NCBI GenBank assembly: GCA_949747515.1
Contig: CATKFO010000058.1
Span: 1-64,000 of the forward strand
Length of the DNA stretch: 64,000 nt
DNA from: an uncultured Eubacteriales bacterium
GTDB lineage: Bacteria; Bacillota; Clostridia; Oscillospirales; CAG-272
Reading direction: 5' to 3'
The notes below the pieces were generated by a model, which worked only from the letters and a program-made list of their open reading frames with translations, did not search any database and was not told the DNA's origin. The position numbers and the translations under genes are program-made. Shown here piece by piece: positions 55,699 through 64,000 of the stretch. Numbering within the stretch: the stretch's first letter is position 1; each line of letters opens with the position of its first letter.

Positions 55699-56661
55699 TT
55701 ATCTTCCGAGAACAGCCGCGCCGATAATGCCCGCGTCGTTGCCGAGGCTGGCGATTTTAATTTCAGTGCGAGGAGTTCCTTCTCTCGAGTATGTTTCGTC
55801 AAATACTTTTTTAATAAGAGGCTTAGTCAAATATTCGCCCTCGCCGCAAATACCGCCGCCTATGGACAGCACGTTGGGCTGGAATATGTTAATTACGTTT
55901 ACTATGCCGCATGCGAGATAGCTGATGTACTCGTCGACAATCTCGGCTCCCAGCGCGTCCCCTTCTTTCATAGCGGAAAAAGCGGTGCGAGCCCCGCAGT
56001 TCGATACGTCCCCGTCGATCTTTTCATAGATTGAGGATTTTCTTCCGGCTGCCATAGCTTCGGCTACTCTGTCCTTGGTGATGTTTACAAGTCCGGTCGC
56101 CGAACTGTAAGCCTCCCAGCACCCGCGTCTGCCGCAGGAGCATTGACGGCCGTCCTTCTCTATTACGATGTGACCGAGCTCAGCGCCGGCGTAGTTGAAA
56201 CCGGAATATACTTTCCCGTTTATTACGATACCGCCGCCGAGGCCTGTGCCCAGAGTAATCATAACGGAATAAGGCGCTCCTTTAGCCACTCCTGCGAACG
56301 CCTCCGCTTTAGCCGCCGCGTTAGCGTCGTTTTCAATATACGCGGGGATTCCTCCGAGAAGAGACGAAAGCTTGCTTGCGAGCGGATAGTCTGAAAACGG
56401 AATATTGTTCGCGTATACGACGACGCCGCGGTCAGTATCGGCCGTACCTGGAGTCGCGACGCCCACGGAAGCTACGTCCTTTATGTCGACGCCGACTTCG
56501 GCAAGGAGTTTTTTAGCCAGAGAAGCCATGTCCGCGACGATAGCGTCCGCTCCTCTTTCAGGTTTTGTAGGGACGCTGCCTTTTTTTACTATTTTGCAGT
56601 CCTCGTCAACGATTCCGACGGCGATATTCGTACCGCCAAGATCTACGCCTATGTAATACAT
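55699..56661 (-). CDS. ROK family glucokinase
   Basis: This 320-aa protein has the ROK ATP loop GVDLGGTNIAVGIVDE (about residue 5), the sugar-binding ENDANAAAKAEA, the phosphate loop LGTGLGGGIVING and the zinc motif CSCGRRGCWEAYSS (about 178). These are diagnostic of ROK glucokinases (Glk), which phosphorylate glucose to glucose 6-phosphate. The absence of an N-terminal HTH excludes NagC/XylR regulators. It lies next to the plus-strand ABC operon beyond the 755-bp gap, so a metabolic link (uptake then phosphorylation) is likely but not proven. It has its own terminator. Confidence 0.94.
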   Translation of the reverse strand: MYYIGVDLGGTNIAVGIVDEDCKIVKKGSVPTKPERGADAIVADMASLAKKLLAEVGVDIKDVASVGVATPGTADTDRGVVVYANNIPFSDYPLASKLSSLLGGIPAYIENDANAAAKAEAFAGVAKGAPYSVMITLGTGLGGGIVINGKVYSGFNYAGAELGHIVIEKDGRQCSCGRRGCWEAYSSATGLVNITKDRVAEAMAAGRKSSIYEKIDGDVSNCGARTAFSAMKEGDALGAEIVDEYISYLACGIVNVINIFQPNVLSIGGGICGEGEYLTKPLIKKVFDETYSREGTPRTEIKIASLGNDAGIIGAAVLGR

Positions 56662-57213
56662 AAAATCTTACCTTTCAAGTAAAAATATACGGATACTATT
56701 ATTATAAATACGGGGTCAAAATTTGTCAAGCGGAGGCGGGAAAATTAGGGTTTGAAATTTGATGTTCATTTATTCTGCGGATACTCTTTGTCCGCCGTCT
56801 ATTGGCGCCTTTGGACCAGTCGGAGACTAATATTGCCTGAGCCTTTGGATGAATTGTGAGGGTGTAGAAATTTCGCTTGAAATTTTGGGCGCTTTGCACA
56901 AATATTTGCGGAGAACTTTTGTGCGGAATTTGAAGTCCGAAAAATACGCAATTTTAGGATAAAAAAATAAAATATGTCCCGACGCCGCGGCGCAAGTTGC
57001 TTTTTTCGCAATATATTGGGATAAAAAAACGCTTTTGACAATAAATATAGATATAGTTTTTTTAGCAATTTATAATTCGTTCATAAGATCGAAAAAAAGC
57101 GAAAATTTGTTTTCCTTTTCCGCCTCGGCAAGTCGCGATTCTCCGATGGTTAAAACAGGCGGTTTTGATCTTTTTTGGTTGAGCATACGCTTGTCGAATA
57201 ATATCGGCGGCGC
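56662..57213. other. Divergent intergenic region (strand switch)
   Basis: This lies between leftward glk and the rightward ABC operon. It has runs of A/T and short inverted patches but no open gene. No DnaA box was seen. It marks where gene orientation switches from minus to plus. Confidence 0.45.
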
Positions 57214-57242
57214 TTGACTTTTCGAATCTCTTATGCTATTAT
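57214..57242 (+). promoter_or_regulatory. Promoter of the carbohydrate ABC operon
   Basis: TTGACT (57214-57219), 17 bp, then TATTAT (57237-57242). A second TATAAT lies at 57246-57251. The leader of about 165 nt to the ATG at 57417 contains a GCCGG/CCGGC hairpin near 57303-57325 and may be regulatory. Confidence 0.6.
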
Positions 57243-57416
57243 TACTATAATAAATATATAAGATGCGCTCTCCTGCCAAGCGCAGGACGCGGCTTCCTCC
57301 TTGACGCCGGTTATTAAACGCCGGCGCTTTGAGTGGGCGCACTCTTAAACTATTAAATTTCAGCGTCGAAAAAGACCTCGTCGGACAGGGGCGTCGGCGC
57401 GGAACGGAGAAGTTCT

Positions 57417-60400
57417 ATGAGCAAAAAGAAGAGTCGGAAGATCCTATCCTTGCTCCTTGCTATGCTTACGCTTAGCAGCGGATTTACTATGGCTGCAAGC
57501 GGCGCGGAAACCGCCGGCGGCGGAACGGCGGGACAGGGCTCTGCCGGATCAACCTCGCTGCAGAACGTTAAGGAGATCCTGGCGACGAGAAAATACGGCG
57601 AGTATATGCGTCTTTACGGCAATACCCCGGAGGCGACCGACGTAGTAAAGGTTGACATGACCGACTTTGACGAAGGCGAGACGACGGAGAATTATGCGGA
57701 GATTCTCTCGGAATATAACGGTAAGAGCGGAGCGCTGCTAAAGACCGGAGCTTCAGGAAAAGTTACATTAAATATAAACGTGCCCAAAACGGCGCTGTAC
57801 GCTATCAGACTTAACTATTGCGCTACGAGCGACAGAGCGATGTCGGTGGAGAGAACTTTCTACATAAACGGTAAGGTTCCCTTTGCCGAGGCGAGATACC
57901 TCCGTCTGAAAAAGACGTGGTATAACGAATACGAAGACGTAGCCGAAGGCGAGCGACCTTTCCGCAAGGATCTCGCCGGCAACGAGGTTCGCCCCGATAT
58001 AAACGCGATCGACACTTGGCAGCAATATGTGTTTGCCGATCCCGACGGACTTTATACCGAGCCCTTCCTCTTCTACTTTGAAGAGGGCGAGAATACGGTG
58101 ACCATAGAGTCGGTGCGCGAGGAAGTTGTTCTGGCGGATATGGAATTGTATCCTTACGAGGCTCCGAAGACCTACGAAGAGGTAAAGAAGGAGTATGAAC
58201 AGAAGGGATACGCGCCTACCGACGAGGTAATTCATATCGACGCGGAAACCCCGAGCGCTACGTCCGACTATCAGATATATCCTACTACCGATAAAATCTC
58301 CGTGAAGACGGAACCTCAGAACGCGACGTATACGGTGATGAACATTATCGGAAACGGATATTGGTCTGATCCCGGTATGTGGGTTGAATATCAATTTGAT
58401 GTGGAAAAGGCGGGACTTTATACGTTCATGTTCCGCTATAAACAGGATTATAAGGGCGGTATGTATACTTCCCGCGCGTTGTACATCGACGGCGAGCTTC
58501 CATACGCGGAGGCCGGGGCTCTTCAGTTTGATTACGGCGACGAGTGGCAGACGAAGAACGCTACCGACGGCGAGCAGGAGCTTCAGTTCTATCTTTCCGA
58601 AGGAAGCCACACTATTCGTCTTGAGATTACGATCGGCAAAATGGCGGAAGTGCTTCGCCGCCTCAGCGCGGTGCAGACGGCGATCAACGACGACTATCTT
58701 TCAATCGTACGTCTGACCGGCGCGGTTCCGGACGAATATCGGGACTACGGATTCTCAAGAGTAATGCCCGACGTAATCCGCGATCTGAAGGCTCAGTCCG
58801 ACGAGCTTTACGACGTGGTTAAATATATGGAAGAAGTCGGCGGAGGCCGTAGCGAGAATACTACGACTATCGAACAGATTGCGGAAATCCTAAACAGGAT
58901 GGGAACGGACGAGAGACAGGTTGCAAAGAATCTGGAACAGCTCAAGACCTATCTCGGAACGCTGTCTTCGTGGATATCGTCTATGCGGTCTCAGGGGCTT
59001 GACATCGACTATATAAACGTTCAATCCATAGATGGAGATATTCCCAAGGCCGAAGCGAATTTCTTTGCTAGGCTTTGGTATGAAATCAAAAAGTTCTTCG
59101 CAAGCTTCTTTGTTGATTATAACGCTCTTTCGGTAACGGAAAACGATACTGAAACAAACGGCGAACTCGAGGTTTGGACCAGCGCGGGACGAGATCAGTC
59201 GCAGATCATCAAAAACATTATAGACAACCGGTTCTCTGTAGACTATAAGACGGCGGTCACTATGAAGATCGTCGATAACAACACGTTGCTTCCCGCTATA
59301 CTTGCAAACATAGGTCCGGACGTGGCTCTCGACGGTATTACGACTACCAACGGAGCTATCTCCACCAATACGGCTACGACCAGCTCGGCCGGATCGATTA
59401 ACGACTACGCGATCAGAGGCGCGGTTCTTCCGGTAAGCCAGCGCGAGGGCTTCGACGAGCTTGTCGATCAGATAGTGCCCACCGCGTTTGAAGCCGTAAC
59501 TCTTTCAGCTCCGGATGAAAACGGAAAATATGTCGACAAGTCTTACGGCATTCCAGTCAAAGCTGAATGGCCTATGATGTTCTACCGCAAGGATATTCTG
59601 GCTCAGCTCGATATGGAAATTCCTCAGACTTGGGACGATCTGCTTTCCTTGGTGCCCGTCCTTCAGTTCAGCAACATGGAAATCTGTATGACGGCCGATA
59701 TGGCGACGTTCGGTTCTATTACGTATCAGAGAGGCGGAGACTTCTGGGCGGACGACGGAATGCGCGTAAACTTCGATTCAAACGTAGCTCTCGAATCTTT
59801 CGAGATTATGATGAATATGTTTACTCAGTATTCGCTGCCGCTTGTTGCGGACGCGTCCAACCGATTCAGAACGGGCGAAACTCCTATAGTTCTCGGTCAA
59901 TATATGACAAACTACAACCAGTTCCAAGTATTCTCAAGCGAGATCGCAGGTCTGTGGTCATTTGATTTGATCCCCGGCACTATGAAGGACGACGGCACGA
60001 TAGACCGTTCGATCATCGGCTCTGCCGACGCCGTATGCATGCTTCGCGGATGCAGGAACGAAGATATGGCGTGGGAATTCATGAAGTGGTACGCGGGCAA
60101 GGAATTCCAGATAGACTACTTCAACGAATACGCGGCTCTTATCGGCGAAGGCGCGAAGGGAAACCCCGCTAACGTCGAGGCCATTGAGGAGCTGACTTGG
60201 ACTAATGAAGAATATGAAAAGCTCATGGAGCAGGCGAAATGGGTAAAGGTCCTCAGACAGAACCCCGGTTCCTACTTCCTCACCCGTAACGTTAACTTCG
60301 CAATTAACAATACTTACAACAACCGTCAGGATCCTGCGGAGACCATGCTTGGATATATCAACGAAATAAACAAGGAGATCTCCCGTAAGAGAGAAGAGTT

Positions 60401-60671
60401 TGGACTTGAAACTCTTGAGATCGGTCAGACTCTTGCTGAAAAGAGACTAGGTCAGGCGTCGGAGAAACTTGACGAGCTTGCAGACGACGGCGATACGATT
60501 AAAGCTGTTCGCGAGGCGATGGATAAAGCCGATACCGACAGCATAACCTCGACGGAGATAGATAAGCTCCGCGAGGCTATAGAATCGCTGAGGCGCATGG
60601 ACGGCGATAAATTCAGAGAGGTAATACAATTCCTCGAAGACGCGGCCGACGCGCTTGAAACCTACATTTAA
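57417..60671 (+). CDS. Large extracellular solute-binding protein with two carbohydrate-binding-like modules
   Basis: This 1084-aa secreted protein begins with a signal peptide (SLLLAMLTLSSGFTMAASGA, about residues 11-30) and has no lipobox. Two β-rich modules of CBM6/35-like appearance follow, about residues 80-245 (TLNINVPKTALYAIRLNYCA) and 265-425 (WVEYQFDVEKAGLYTFMFRY). Helices join them to the family 1 solute-binding fold (about 610-1000; GELEVWTSAGRDQSQIIKNI, then WEFMKWYAGKEFQIDYFNEY). A coiled coil ends the chain. Its length is over twice the norm. It is first in an operon with two permeases. The modules probably hold glycan near the importer. No ATPase gene is present; an MsmX-type ATPase elsewhere is expected. 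Confidence 0.85.
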   Translation: MSKKKSRKILSLLLAMLTLSSGFTMAASGAETAGGGTAGQGSAGSTSLQNVKEILATRKYGEYMRLYGNTPEATDVVKVDMTDFDEGETTENYAEILSEYNGKSGALLKTGASGKVTLNINVPKTALYAIRLNYCATSDRAMSVERTFYINGKVPFAEARYLRLKKTWYNEYEDVAEGERPFRKDLAGNEVRPDINAIDTWQQYVFADPDGLYTEPFLFYFEEGENTVTIESVREEVVLADMELYPYEAPKTYEEVKKEYEQKGYAPTDEVIHIDAETPSATSDYQIYPTTDKISVKTEPQNATYTVMNIIGNGYWSDPGMWVEYQFDVEKAGLYTFMFRYKQDYKGGMYTSRALYIDGELPYAEAGALQFDYGDEWQTKNATDGEQELQFYLSEGSHTIRLEITIGKMAEVLRRLSAVQTAINDDYLSIVRLTGAVPDEYRDYGFSRVMPDVIRDLKAQSDELYDVVKYMEEVGGGRSENTTTIEQIAEILNRMGTDERQVAKNLEQLKTYLGTLSSWISSMRSQGLDIDYINVQSIDGDIPKAEANFFARLWYEIKKFFASFFVDYNALSVTENDTETNGELEVWTSAGRDQSQIIKNIIDNRFSVDYKTAVTMKIVDNNTLLPAILANIGPDVALDGITTTNGAISTNTATTSSAGSINDYAIRGAVLPVSQREGFDELVDQIVPTAFEAVTLSAPDENGKYVDKSYGIPVKAEWPMMFYRKDILAQLDMEIPQTWDDLLSLVPVLQFSNMEICMTADMATFGSITYQRGGDFWADDGMRVNFDSNVALESFEIMMNMFTQYSLPLVADASNRFRTGETPIVLGQYMTNYNQFQVFSSEIAGLWSFDLIPGTMKDDGTIDRSIIGSADAVCMLRGCRNEDMAWEFMKWYAGKEFQIDYFNEYAALIGEGAKGNPANVEAIEELTWTNEEYEKLMEQAKWVKVLRQNPGSYFLTRNVNFAINNTYNNRQDPAETMLGYINEINKEISRKREEFGLETLEIGQTLAEKRLGQASEKLDELADDGDTIKAVREAMDKADTDSITSTEIDKLREAIESLRRMDGDKFREVIQFLEDAADALETYI

Positions 60672-60684
60672 TTATATAAGGATT

Positions 60685-60727
60685 CTCTTCCGCCGCGGAT
60701 TCGTCTTCCGAAAACGCGGCGAGGAGA
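60685..60727 (+). other. Intercistronic hairpin after the solute-binding gene
   Basis: CGCCGCG (60691-60697) pairs with CGCGGCG (60715-60721), and CTCTTC pairs imperfectly with GGAGAG outside it. There is no T-tract. Such hairpins commonly stabilise the solute-binding mRNA relative to permease mRNA. Confidence 0.6.
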
Positions 60728-60760
60728 GGCTACCGATCAATTCTGACAAGGAGAGAGCAA

Positions 60761-61705
60761 ATGTCAAGTAAATCTGAAACAAAAGTTGTTTCCAGGAAGG
60801 AAATGACGAAGGCTCAGTGGACTCTCCATATGATGAACACACATAAGGTCGGCTACTTTATGCTGGCGCCCTTTATGATACTGTTCTTCCTGACCACTGT
60901 TATCCCCGTCTTTCTTTCTCTCTACTTCAGCTTTACCTCGTTTAACATGATTGAAACGCCTAAGTTTGTCTTTATGGATAACTACGTTAAGATGTTTCTT
61001 GAGGATGAGCTGTTCATCACGGCTTTGAAGAATACGCTTATATTCGCGGTCGTGGTCGGACCTATATCATACGTTCTTTCATTCCTCGTAGCATGGTTCA
61101 TAAACGAGCTTCCGCCTAAAGTCCGCGCGGTCGTCGTTATCGTATTCTATGCTCCGTCTCTCGGCGGAAACACATACCTTATCTGGTCGACGCTGTTTTC
61201 CGGAGACCGGTACGGTTGGCTTAACGCTTGGCTTCTTAAGCTCGGCTTTATAGATTCTCCCGTAAACTGGCTTAAAAATACCAGCTACATACTTCCTATA
61301 TGTATACTCGTCGCCTTGTGGATGTCCTTGGGTATTTCGTTCCTGTCGTTTATCGCGGGTCTTCAGGGTATCAACCGCAGCTTGTTTGAGGCCGGCGCCA
61401 TAGACGGTATCACAAACCGCTGGCAGGAGGTTTGGTATATTACCCTGCCTTCCATGAAGCCTCAGCTTATGTTCGGCGCGGTAATGTCCATAACGGGGGC
61501 CTTCGGTTTTGGAGACGTTGTTACAAACCTTGCCGGAAACCCGCCGCAGGACTACGTTGGATACACGGTGACTCACCATATAGGAGAATACGGAGGAGTC
61601 CGATGGGAGGTCGGATATTCGGCGGCCTTGTCCTTCTTAATGTTCCTTGTAATGATCGGAGCCAACCTGGCTGTGAATAAATTACTTTCAAAGGTAGGTC
61701 AGTGA
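60761..61705 (+). CDS. Carbohydrate ABC permease 1 (MalF-like)
   Basis: This 314-aa permease has about six membrane helices; the first is at about residues 30-55 (VGYFMLAPFMILFFLTTVIP). The EAA loop is EAGAIDGITNRWQEVWYITL (about residue 210), the site that docks the ATPase. Size and motif fit the MalF/UgpA group without the large periplasmic loop. It is separated from the solute-binding gene by 89 bp with a hairpin and has a GACAAGGAGAGAG ribosome-binding region. It forms a heterodimer with the following permease. Confidence 0.93.
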   Translation: MSSKSETKVVSRKEMTKAQWTLHMMNTHKVGYFMLAPFMILFFLTTVIPVFLSLYFSFTSFNMIETPKFVFMDNYVKMFLEDELFITALKNTLIFAVVVGPISYVLSFLVAWFINELPPKVRAVVVIVFYAPSLGGNTYLIWSTLFSGDRYGWLNAWLLKLGFIDSPVNWLKNTSYILPICILVALWMSLGISFLSFIAGLQGINRSLFEAGAIDGITNRWQEVWYITLPSMKPQLMFGAVMSITGAFGFGDVVTNLAGNPPQDYVGYTVTHHIGEYGGVRWEVGYSAALSFLMFLVMIGANLAVNKLLSKVGQ

Positions 61706-61707
61706 CG

Positions 61708-62583
61708 ATGAGTAAAAGATTAAGAACGAGAAATCATACGGTCGTACTGAACCGATCCTCGGGAGGCGACGCCGGAATCACAGTTTTCCTGGTTCTTTTA
61801 GGCGCGTTCATGTTCCTGCCGATGGTATACAGCTTTCTTCAGTCTCTGAAACCTCTGAACGAGCTGTTCTACTTTCCTCCCCGCTTCTTTGTTTCTAAGC
61901 CGACCCTTGGAAACTACGCGTCGCTTTTTAGCTTGATGGACTATTCTTGGGTTCCATTCTCCCGCTATATTTTCAACACGGTGTTTATATCCGTTGCGGG
62001 AACCTTCGGAAACCTGGTTCTGTCGTCTCTTGCGGCGTACTCCCTTGCGAAGATCGACTTCCCGGGAAATAAATTTTTCTTCCAAATCATTCAGAAATCT
62101 CTGATGTTTACTCCCGCTATCGTGGCTACCCTTCAGTTTATTATATATTCAAAGCTGCATTGGGTTGACACATATATCGCCGTTATCGTGCCGGCGTGGT
62201 CTACGTCGCTCGGCCTTTACCTCATGAAAAACTTTATGGATTCCAACGTAACCACCGAAATATTGGAATCTGCGAGACTTGACGGCGCCAGAGAGTTCAG
62301 AATATTCTGGTCTATCGCTATGCCTATGGTTAAACCGGCTTGGCTGACCCTGATTATTTACTGCTTTAAGGATTTGTGGCAGATGTCGAACACCACTCTT
62401 ATTCACAGCGAGCAGCTTAAAACGCTTAACTACGCTATCGGAAAGGTGTCCGAAGGTACGATCGCAAGAACGGGCGTGTCGGCGGCCGGCACTATGTTCA
62501 TAATGATCGTTCCTATCGCGGTATTTATTATTTCACAGAGCAACATCATTGAAACGATGGGCTCCAGCGGTATGAAGGATTAA
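61708..62583 (+). CDS. Carbohydrate ABC permease 2 (MalG-like)
   Basis: This roughly 291-aa permease has the MalG family pattern: about six helices starting near residue 24 (GITVFLVLLGAFMFLPMVYS), and the EAA loop ESARLDGAREFRIFWSIAMP (about residue 185). The C-terminus is MFIMIVPIAVFIISQSNIIE followed by TMGSSGMKD, as in MalG-type exits. The upstream stop is at 61703-61705. ATG at 61708 follows AAAGGTAGG with good spacing and is preferred over GTG at 61702. It completes the channel of the importer; translational coupling to permease 1 is likely. Confidence 0.93.
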   Translation: MSKRLRTRNHTVVLNRSSGGDAGITVFLVLLGAFMFLPMVYSFLQSLKPLNELFYFPPRFFVSKPTLGNYASLFSLMDYSWVPFSRYIFNTVFISVAGTFGNLVLSSLAAYSLAKIDFPGNKFFFQIIQKSLMFTPAIVATLQFIIYSKLHWVDTYIAVIVPAWSTSLGLYLMKNFMDSNVTTEILESARLDGAREFRIFWSIAMPMVKPAWLTLIIYCFKDLWQMSNTTLIHSEQLKTLNYAIGKVSEGTIARTGVSAAGTMFIMIVPIAVFIISQSNIIETMGSSGMKD

Positions 62584-62594
62584 GGAGGCGAAGT

Positions 62595-64000
62595 ATGAAA
62601 ACGTTAAAAAGAATATTCCTCCTCTCCTTGGTATTGCTGACGGTTCTTCCGGCTGCGGTAGGCGCCGCTCCGTACACTACGTACACGTACGATACTAAGG
62701 GCGAGAATATGCTAATCTCCCCGGACGTTTACGTGCCGGACGAGGTAGTCGATACCAAGTATGCCGGAATTAACGATCCTACCGGAGACAATGAAACCTA
62801 TGAGCCGGCGTTCGAAGATATATTCGTAGGCCCCGATCTTAAGGTATATCTCGTAGACTCAAAATATAACAGACTTATAATCATGGACCGCTACTATAAG
62901 GTAGAACAGGAAATCACCACCTTCCGCAACGACTACGGAGTGTGGGACACCTTCTCCGGACCATGCGGCGTGTTCGTGAATGAAGACAGCATTTACGTCT
63001 GCGATACTGAAAAAAGCCGAATCGTTATGTTTGATACGGACGGTAACTTTAAGAAAATCGTAGAGCAGCCGGAATCCAATCTTTTCGACGAAGGCTCCCT
63101 TTATAAGCCGGTGGCGTGCGCGGTCGACGATTACGGAAGAATTTTCGTAATATCGCGTTCCACCTATCAGGGCGTTATAGTTATTAACGACGACGCGGAC
63201 TTCTTCGGATTTATCGGCGCTCAGAGCAAAACTCTTTCCGCATGGGAGATTTTCCGCAGACGCTTTAAAACTGAGGAACAGCTTGCGGCGGAAGCCGACA
63301 ACGTCTCTCTCGAGCTTAAAAATATCTCTATTGACAGTCAGAATTTTATATACGTAACTACCACGGCCATCGCGGCCGCCGATCAGGAAGCGGCGGTCCT
63401 TACTCCAAAGGAGAACGTTAACCAGCCTGTAAAGAAACTCAACGCTGCCGGCGAAGACGTAATGAGGCGAAACGCAATTTACGCTCCTTCCGGAGAGGTT
63501 CGCTTTAATAAGGCTCCTACCGCTCCCGCCGAACAGGCGTCTCAGCTTGTGGACGTCGGCATCGGTCCCGTGGGGACTTGGACGGTTCTCGACCAGAGAA
63601 GAAGCCGTATGTATACATACGATGAAAACGGAAATCTTCTCTTCGCTTTCGGAGATAAAGGAATGTCTTCGAGCGCTGCCGCTGGAACATCCGAAAAGCA
63701 AAACGGTAACTTAAGCCGCGCGGTAGGCGTCGTGTATCAGGGTTCGAAACTTCTCGCGCTCGACGCGGAGAGCAGAAACTTCGTGGTTTACAGACGGACC
63801 GAATACGGAAATCTTCTCATAGGAGCTCTTGAAAACGACGCTGAGAGAAGATACGATATGGCTACCGACGACTGGACTGAAATCCTAAAGAGAAACGTCA
63901 ATTACGACATCGCGTATTTGCAGCTTGGTAAGGCCGCTCATAGAAACGGCGATTACGAAGCCGCCATGAAGAATTTTAAGGCTATTTACAATACGGCCGA
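62595..64000 (+). CDS. Secreted NHL-repeat/TPR-like protein of the ABC operon (partial)
   Basis: The frame is open from ATG 62595 to the window edge (at least 468 residues, not complete). A signal peptide is clear (LLSLVLLTVLPAAVGAA, about residues 8-24). The middle resembles NHL or SMP-type β-propeller blades: IFVGPDLKVYLVDSKYNRLI, CGVFVNEDSIYVCDTEKSRI and VACAVDDYGRIFVISR. The last about 50 residues look like a TPR pair (YDIAYLQLGKAAHRNGDYEA). The AAGGAGGCGAAGT ribosome-binding region lies 11 bp after the permease stop. Such proteins follow permeases in many Clostridia carbohydrate operons. A sensing or surface-binding role is likely, but not established. Confidence 0.8.
   Translation, partial: MKTLKRIFLLSLVLLTVLPAAVGAAPYTTYTYDTKGENMLISPDVYVPDEVVDTKYAGINDPTGDNETYEPAFEDIFVGPDLKVYLVDSKYNRLIIMDRYYKVEQEITTFRNDYGVWDTFSGPCGVFVNEDSIYVCDTEKSRIVMFDTDGNFKKIVEQPESNLFDEGSLYKPVACAVDDYGRIFVISRSTYQGVIVINDDADFFGFIGAQSKTLSAWEIFRRRFKTEEQLAAEADNVSLELKNISIDSQNFIYVTTTAIAAADQEAAVLTPKENVNQPVKKLNAAGEDVMRRNAIYAPSGEVRFNKAPTAPAEQASQLVDVGIGPVGTWTVLDQRRSRMYTYDENGNLLFAFGDKGMSSSAAAGTSEKQNGNLSRAVGVVYQGSKLLALDAESRNFVVYRRTEYGNLLIGALENDAERRYDMATDDWTEILKRNVNYDIAYLQLGKAAHRNGDYEAAMKNFKAIYNTA

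Noticed and set aside
56662-57416. Origin of replication at the strand switch
   Set aside because: No DnaA box or cluster of similar 9-mers was seen there, although gene orientation alone would allow it.
57768-58610. 280-aa minus-strand frame opposite the solute-binding gene
   Set aside because: Antisense to a well-supported secreted protein and without a plausible start or homology.
62859-63701. 280-aa minus-strand frame opposite the NHL-like gene
   Set aside because: The plus frame is open to the window edge with a signal peptide and ribosome-binding site; the minus frame is a shadow.

Overview
The window is chromosomal DNA from a moderate-GC, low-density-accessory Clostridia genome, most likely an uncultured gut member of the Oscillospirales (Bacillota). 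This is inferred from the gene families: an IspH/S1 fusion, DUF1836 and DUF4321 proteins, RemB, Mini-RNase III, a YhaN/YhaO pair, a Clostridia-type second GyrB/ParE, and several solute-binding lipoproteins without permeases. No rRNA or tRNA gene was seen.

Layout. (1) 0.2-16.5 kb is the replication-initiation region: dnaA, dnaN, remB, gyrB, gyrA, a parE-like gene, an eroded M42 peptidase, a YifB/ComM ATPase and a zinc-ribbon protein, all reading leftward. recF and the S4-domain yaaA gene, usual between dnaN and gyrB, are absent. The dnaA-dnaN gap is unusually long (1.2 kb). It holds a cluster of DnaA-box-like 9-mers, AT-rich DNA and the frameshifted tail of a methyltransferase-like gene. (2) 16-20 kb is AT-rich: a short unknown gene, a secreted unknown, and a two-gene DUF1836/SPFH operon with a consensus promoter. 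(3) 20.3-28.1 kb carries four paralogous solute-binding lipoprotein genes, three of them on the opposite strand and bracketed by inverted copies of a dispersed repeat. (4) 29.2-38.9 kb holds ispH-S1, a lone HNH-like protein, a HI0933 flavoprotein, a frameshifted 2H phosphoesterase, yhaN/yhaO and mrnC. (5) 39.1-44.3 kb holds a MORN protein, a small membrane protein, and parB, parA and noc with two perfect parS sites, one inside a 36-bp palindrome that also looks like noc's terminator. (6) 44.6-56.7 kb holds mreB, maf, a DUF4321 protein, dut, a U32 peptidase, zapA, a double M42 aminopeptidase, murD and a ROK glucokinase. (7) 57.4-64.0 kb switches to the plus strand and encodes a carbohydrate ABC importer: a 1084-aa solute-binding protein with two carbohydrate-binding-like modules, two permeases, and an NHL/TPR-like secreted protein cut by the window edge.

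The most unusual feature is a family of at least seven dispersed, non-coding repeat copies (8.6, 22.0, 22.6, 28.4, 28.9, 34.5, 41.9 and 45.6 kb, some arranged in pairs). They share a core of about 200 bp and hairpins at fixed positions. Copies lie just past gene 3' ends and have split the usually compact gyrB-gyrA and parA-parB neighbourhoods. I do not recognise the family; it could be a miniature mobile element or a structured RNA.

Gene orientation is also notable. Nearly everything from 17 to 56.7 kb, including essential genes, is on the minus strand on the far side of dnaA, so it would run head-on to a fork leaving a dnaA-proximal origin. The strand switch is instead at about 57 kb. Either the origin is not beside dnaA or the region has been rearranged.
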